A stretch of 8,059 nt of DNA from JBKJZO01 sp046715235 (GTDB lineage: Bacteria > Actinomycetota > Actinomycetes > BP-191): positions 1-8,059 of the forward strand of contig JBKJZO010000120.1 in NCBI GenBank assembly GCA_046715235.1, read 5' to 3'. Position 1 is the stretch's first letter. Each line of letters opens with the position of its first letter. A program made the translations under genes and the position numbers. Under the pieces are notes generated by a model. It was given only the letters and a program-made list of their open reading frames with translations. It searched no databases and was not told the DNA's origin. Positions 5,824 through 8,059 of this stretch are shown piece after piece.

Positions 5824-6482
5824 ATGCGTCTGGTCATCGCACGGTGCAGTGTCGACTACGTCGGCCGCCTCACCGCGCACCTGCCGTCAGGCGTCCGGCT
5901 GCTGCTGGTCAAGGCCGACGGGTCGGTCTCGATCCATGCCGACGACCGCGCGTACAAGCCGCTCAACTGGATGAGCCCGCCGTGCTACGTCGCCGAGGCC
6001 GACGGCGTGTGGCGGGTGACCAACAAGGCGGGCGAAGAACTGGTCGTCACCATCGAGGAAGTCCTCCACGACTCGTCGCACGAGCTCGGTGTGGACCCCG
6101 GCTTGCAGAAGGACGGCGTCGAGGCGCACCTGCAGGAACTGCTCGCCGACCGGTGCGAGGTGCTTGGAGAGGGCTGGACCCTGGTACGCCGGGAGTACCC
6201 GACTGACATCGGACGGTCGACCTGCTCTGCCGAGACTCGGGCGGCGCGAAGGTCGCCGTCGAGATCAAGCGCAAGGGCGAGATCGACGGCGTCGAGCAGC
6301 TCACGCGCTATCTCGACCGGCTCAACCGCGATCCGTTGCTGGCTCCGGTGCGAGGGGTGTTCGCGGCGCAGCAGTTCACGCCGCAGGCTCGTGTGCTGGC
6401 CGCTGATCGCGGCATCGACTGCTGCGTGCTCGACTACGACGCCTTGAGGGGCATCGAGCCGAGCACGCCGCGCCTGTTCTGA
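5824..6482 (+). pseudogene. nucS: NucS/EndoMS mismatch-specific endonuclease, frameshifted
   Basis: NucS cuts both DNA strands at mismatches and replaces MutS/MutL repair in most Actinobacteria. Residues 1-130 run normally: [61 protein letters not shown], then [11 protein letters not shown]. The expected next residues, Pro-Val-Asp-Leu-Leu, appear only after a change from frame 1 to frame 3: the DNA reads GGACGGTCGAC where GGACCGGTCGAC would restore the frame, a one-base loss at about 6214. All catalytic residues follow in the shifted frame: VDLLCRD (Asp133), [13 protein letters not shown] (Glu147, Lys149), then [20 protein letters not shown] and the C-terminal PRLF, with stop at 6480-6482. 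Repaired, it would be 219 residues, close to the family length. As written, translation runs to 6447 with a 77-residue unrelated tail. It is either a recent mutation or a sequence error. Confidence 0.9.
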
Positions 6483-6502
6483 GTGACGGGCCTAGCGACC
6501 GG

Positions 6503-7249
6503 TCAGTCGCGCAGCTTCGACAGCAGCCGCAGGAACTCGACGTAGAGCCAGACCAGGGTGACAAGCAGTCCGAAGGAAGCGGTCCATGCGAATGTGCGCG
6601 GCGCGCCGTTCGCAATCGCCGACTCGATCTGGTCGAAGTCGAGGATCAGGTTGAACGCGGCGATACCGATAATCGCCAGGCTGATGCCGATGCCGAGCAT
6701 GCCGCTGTTGTTGAGCAGGGGCATCTCGGCGCCGAACATGCTCATGACCATGCTGAGCAGGTAGGTGACGAAGATGCCGATCGTCGCGGTGACGACGACC
6801 TTGCGCAGCCGCGGCGTCGCCCGGATCGTGCCGGACTGGTAGAGGCCGAGCATGGTCGCGAACACGGCGATCGTGCAGACCAAGGCCTGCAACGCGATGC
6901 CCGGGTACTTATCGGTGTAGAGGTTGCTGATCACTCCGAGGAGAAAGCCCTCGACTACGGCGTAGGTCAGTGCGACGGGGGCGGGGACATGGCGCTTGAT
7001 CGCCGCGTAGATGACCAGGCCGATCGTCACGAGCAGCGCCGGGATGACGAGACCGATGGCGGATTCGACCGGCACGTACTTCCACGTCACTCCCGCGACG
7101 ACGGTCAACAGCCCCAGCAGGCCCGCCGTGTGTACGACGACGTCGTCGATCGTCAGCCGCTCAACCGAGTAGTAGCCGGGTGGAGCCAGGTCGGGACGGT
7201 CGGGGAACGCCCTCGTCAGGACCGGGTTACTGCTCTGTGGCTGGTTCAT
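6503..7249 (-). CDS. Bax inhibitor-1/YccA-family membrane protein
   Basis: A 248-residue integral membrane protein. A ~35-residue soluble, Pro-rich N-terminus (SNPVLTRAFPDRPDLAPPGYYSVERLTIDDVV) is typical of the actinobacterial BI-1 subfamily. About seven hydrophobic segments follow, at roughly 38-56, 63-84, 91-110, 116-137, 149-170, 183-203 and 218-240. Family features include the third-helix stretch TYAVVEGFLLGVISNLY and FNLILDFDQIE (199-209), whose Asp204 and Asp206 lie where related proteins have the pH-sensing acidic pair. Bacterial BI-1 homologues such as YetJ act as pH-dependent calcium leak channels; the substrate here is inferred only. GAGAGGG precedes the ATG by 4 bases. It converges on nucS with 20 bases between the stops and no clear hairpin, and is divergent from metF. 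No partner gene is evident. Confidence 0.93.
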   Translation of the reverse strand: MNQPQSSNPVLTRAFPDRPDLAPPGYYSVERLTIDDVVVHTAGLLGLLTVVAGVTWKYVPVESAIGLVIPALLVTIGLVIYAAIKRHVPAPVALTYAVVEGFLLGVISNLYTDKYPGIALQALVCTIAVFATMLGLYQSGTIRATPRLRKVVVTATIGIFVTYLLSMVMSMFGAEMPLLNNSGMLGIGISLAIIGIAAFNLILDFDQIESAIANGAPRTFAWTASFGLLVTLVWLYVEFLRLLSKLRD

Positions 7250-7388
7250 CTAGCCCTCTCGCTTTCGGGGAAGCAACGGTGGTGCAGGTGATCAGCGTAC
7301 GTCGGCGGGCCAGTCGCCTGGCGCCCGTACACGCATATCACCCGGTCAGAGCAACGCGTAGGCGGGGTCGGGCGTTCCGCGGCGCCGG

Positions 7389-7394
7389 TAGACT
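7389..7394 (+). promoter_or_regulatory. Probable -10 element of a leaderless metF promoter
   Basis: TAGACT fits TANNNT and ends 8 bases before the ATG at 7403, with no Shine-Dalgarno site between. This suggests a leaderless metF mRNA and leaves no room for a riboswitch leader. No convincing -35 box is visible. The rest of the 153-base gap from the divergent BI-1 gene shows nothing else I can name. Confidence 0.4.
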
Positions 7395-7402
7395 CCCCGG
7401 TC

Positions 7403-8059
7403 ATGCCGAAGATCGCAGACCTGCTCGCGGCTGGTCGTTGTTTCTCGTTCGAGTTCTTCCCGCCGAAGACCGAAGAGGCGGAGCAGACGCTCGCGCGCAC
7501 CCTGCACGAGCTCGAGCCGCTCGCGCCGTCGTACGTTTCGATCACCTATGGCGCCGGCGGCACGACCCGCGAGCGCACCCACGACCTGGTGATCCAGATC
7601 CTGCGCGAGACGACGATGACGCCGATGGCGCACCTCACGTGCGCCGCGCACACCCGCGCCGAGCTGCGCGAGATCCTCCAGCGCTACCGCGACGGCGGCG
7701 TCGAGAACATCCTCTGCCTCGGCGGCGACCCGCCCACCGGGCTCGACCTCCCGGTCGGCGAGCTGCGCCACGCGAGCGAGTTGGTCGAGCTGGCCCGCGA
7801 GGTCGACGGGTTCTCACTCGGAGTGGCGGCGCACCCCGAAGGCCACCCCAACTCTCCCAACCTGACCGGCGACCGCGATCGGATGGCCCAGAAGCTGCGC
7901 GCCGCCGACTTCGCGGTCACCCAGTTCTTCTTCAGGGTTAGCGACTACACCTCGCTGGTCGAGGCGATGACCGAGCGCGGTGTCGACAAGCCGATCGTGC
8001 CGGGCATCATGCCGATCACGAGCCTGACCGGGATCTCGCGGATGGCCGCGATGTCAGGG
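7403..8059 (+). CDS. metF: Methylenetetrahydrofolate reductase, 3' end missing
   Basis: MetF reduces 5,10-methylene-THF to 5-methyl-THF, the methyl donor for methionine synthesis, in the cytoplasm. The window holds 219 codons of an expected ~290-310 and ends inside the gene. The flavoprotein TIM-barrel signatures appear in order: FSFEFFPPKT (14-23) with Glu17, matching the catalytic Glu28 of E. coli MetF; YVSITYGAGG (44-53); MAHLTC (75-80); ENILCLGGDPP (101-111) with Asp109, matching E. coli Asp120; GVAAHPEGHP (140-149); AADFAVTQFFF (167-177); and PIVPGIMPITS (197-207). The ATG at 7403 gives the usual short N-terminus and lies 8 bases after a -10-like TAGACT. No frameshift or missing key residue is seen. 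No other methionine gene is in view. Confidence 0.97.
   Translation, partial: MPKIADLLAAGRCFSFEFFPPKTEEAEQTLARTLHELEPLAPSYVSITYGAGGTTRERTHDLVIQILRETTMTPMAHLTCAAHTRAELREILQRYRDGGVENILCLGGDPPTGLDLPVGELRHASELVELAREVDGFSLGVAAHPEGHPNSPNLTGDRDRMAQKLRAADFAVTQFFFRVSDYTSLVEAMTERGVDKPIVPGIMPITSLTGISRMAAMSG

Noticed and set aside
5517..6206. 229-codon plus-strand frame spanning cutA and nucS
   Set aside because: It is antisense to cutA and out of frame with nucS. Both overlapped genes have strong family signatures.
7250..7402. Riboswitch ahead of metF
   Set aside because: The predicted transcription start is at the ATG and I see no conserved riboswitch helices.
7180..7941. 253-codon plus-strand frame across the BI-1 start and metF
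   Set aside because: It overlaps clear metF coding in another frame, and its Arg/Ala/Pro-rich composition is typical of a frame shadow.
1..8059. CRISPR array, insertion sequence or phage module
   Set aside because: No regularly spaced repeats, no transposase or integrase, and no terminal inverted repeats were found. The only mobile elements are the two inteins.

Overview
The window is chromosomal DNA from a high-GC actinomycete. The evidence is strong GC bias at third codon positions, a NucS/EndoMS-type mismatch endonuclease gene (largely an actinobacterial and archaeal gene), a DnaB of actinobacterial type, and two genes whose start codons sit directly at the predicted transcription start. 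The sequence does not let me name a genus.

Layout. Positions 1-810 hold the 3' part of a GAF/LuxR-type transcription regulator. Positions 811-1493 are a decayed stretch: a tRNA-like 3' half, a short direct repeat, the C-terminal end of a membrane protein on the minus strand, and the C-terminal DNA-binding half of an AraC-family regulator on the plus strand. The last two are both cut at about the same point, as if one deletion removed both N-terminal halves of a divergent gene pair. Positions 1540-5121 (minus) hold dnaB, the replicative helicase, interrupted by two inteins. The first, at 3514-4443, splits the Walker A motif, begins with Ala and carries the W-C-T residues of class 3 inteins; its homing endonuclease looks dead. 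The second, at 1726-3012, is an ordinary Cys1 (class 1) intein at the same site as the Synechocystis DnaB intein; its LAGLIDADG acidic residues look intact. After removal of both, a 454-residue DnaB of normal size remains.

Upstream of dnaB, 5122-5444 is non-coding and contains four same-orientation DnaA-box-like sites. Next come cutA (minus) and, divergent from it, nucS. nucS is broken by what looks like a one-base deletion near 6214, just ahead of all its catalytic residues. A convergent Bax-inhibitor-1/YccA-type membrane protein gene (minus) follows, then the 5' part of metF (methylenetetrahydrofolate reductase, plus), which runs off the window.

The two points of most biological weight are the double-intein helicase, in which production of active DnaB depends on two mechanistically different splicing reactions, and the frameshifted nucS. 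If the frameshift is real, it predicts loss of the main mismatch-repair nuclease of Actinobacteria and a mutator state. I did not see a wholly new system: the parts belong to known families, but their combination is unusual.
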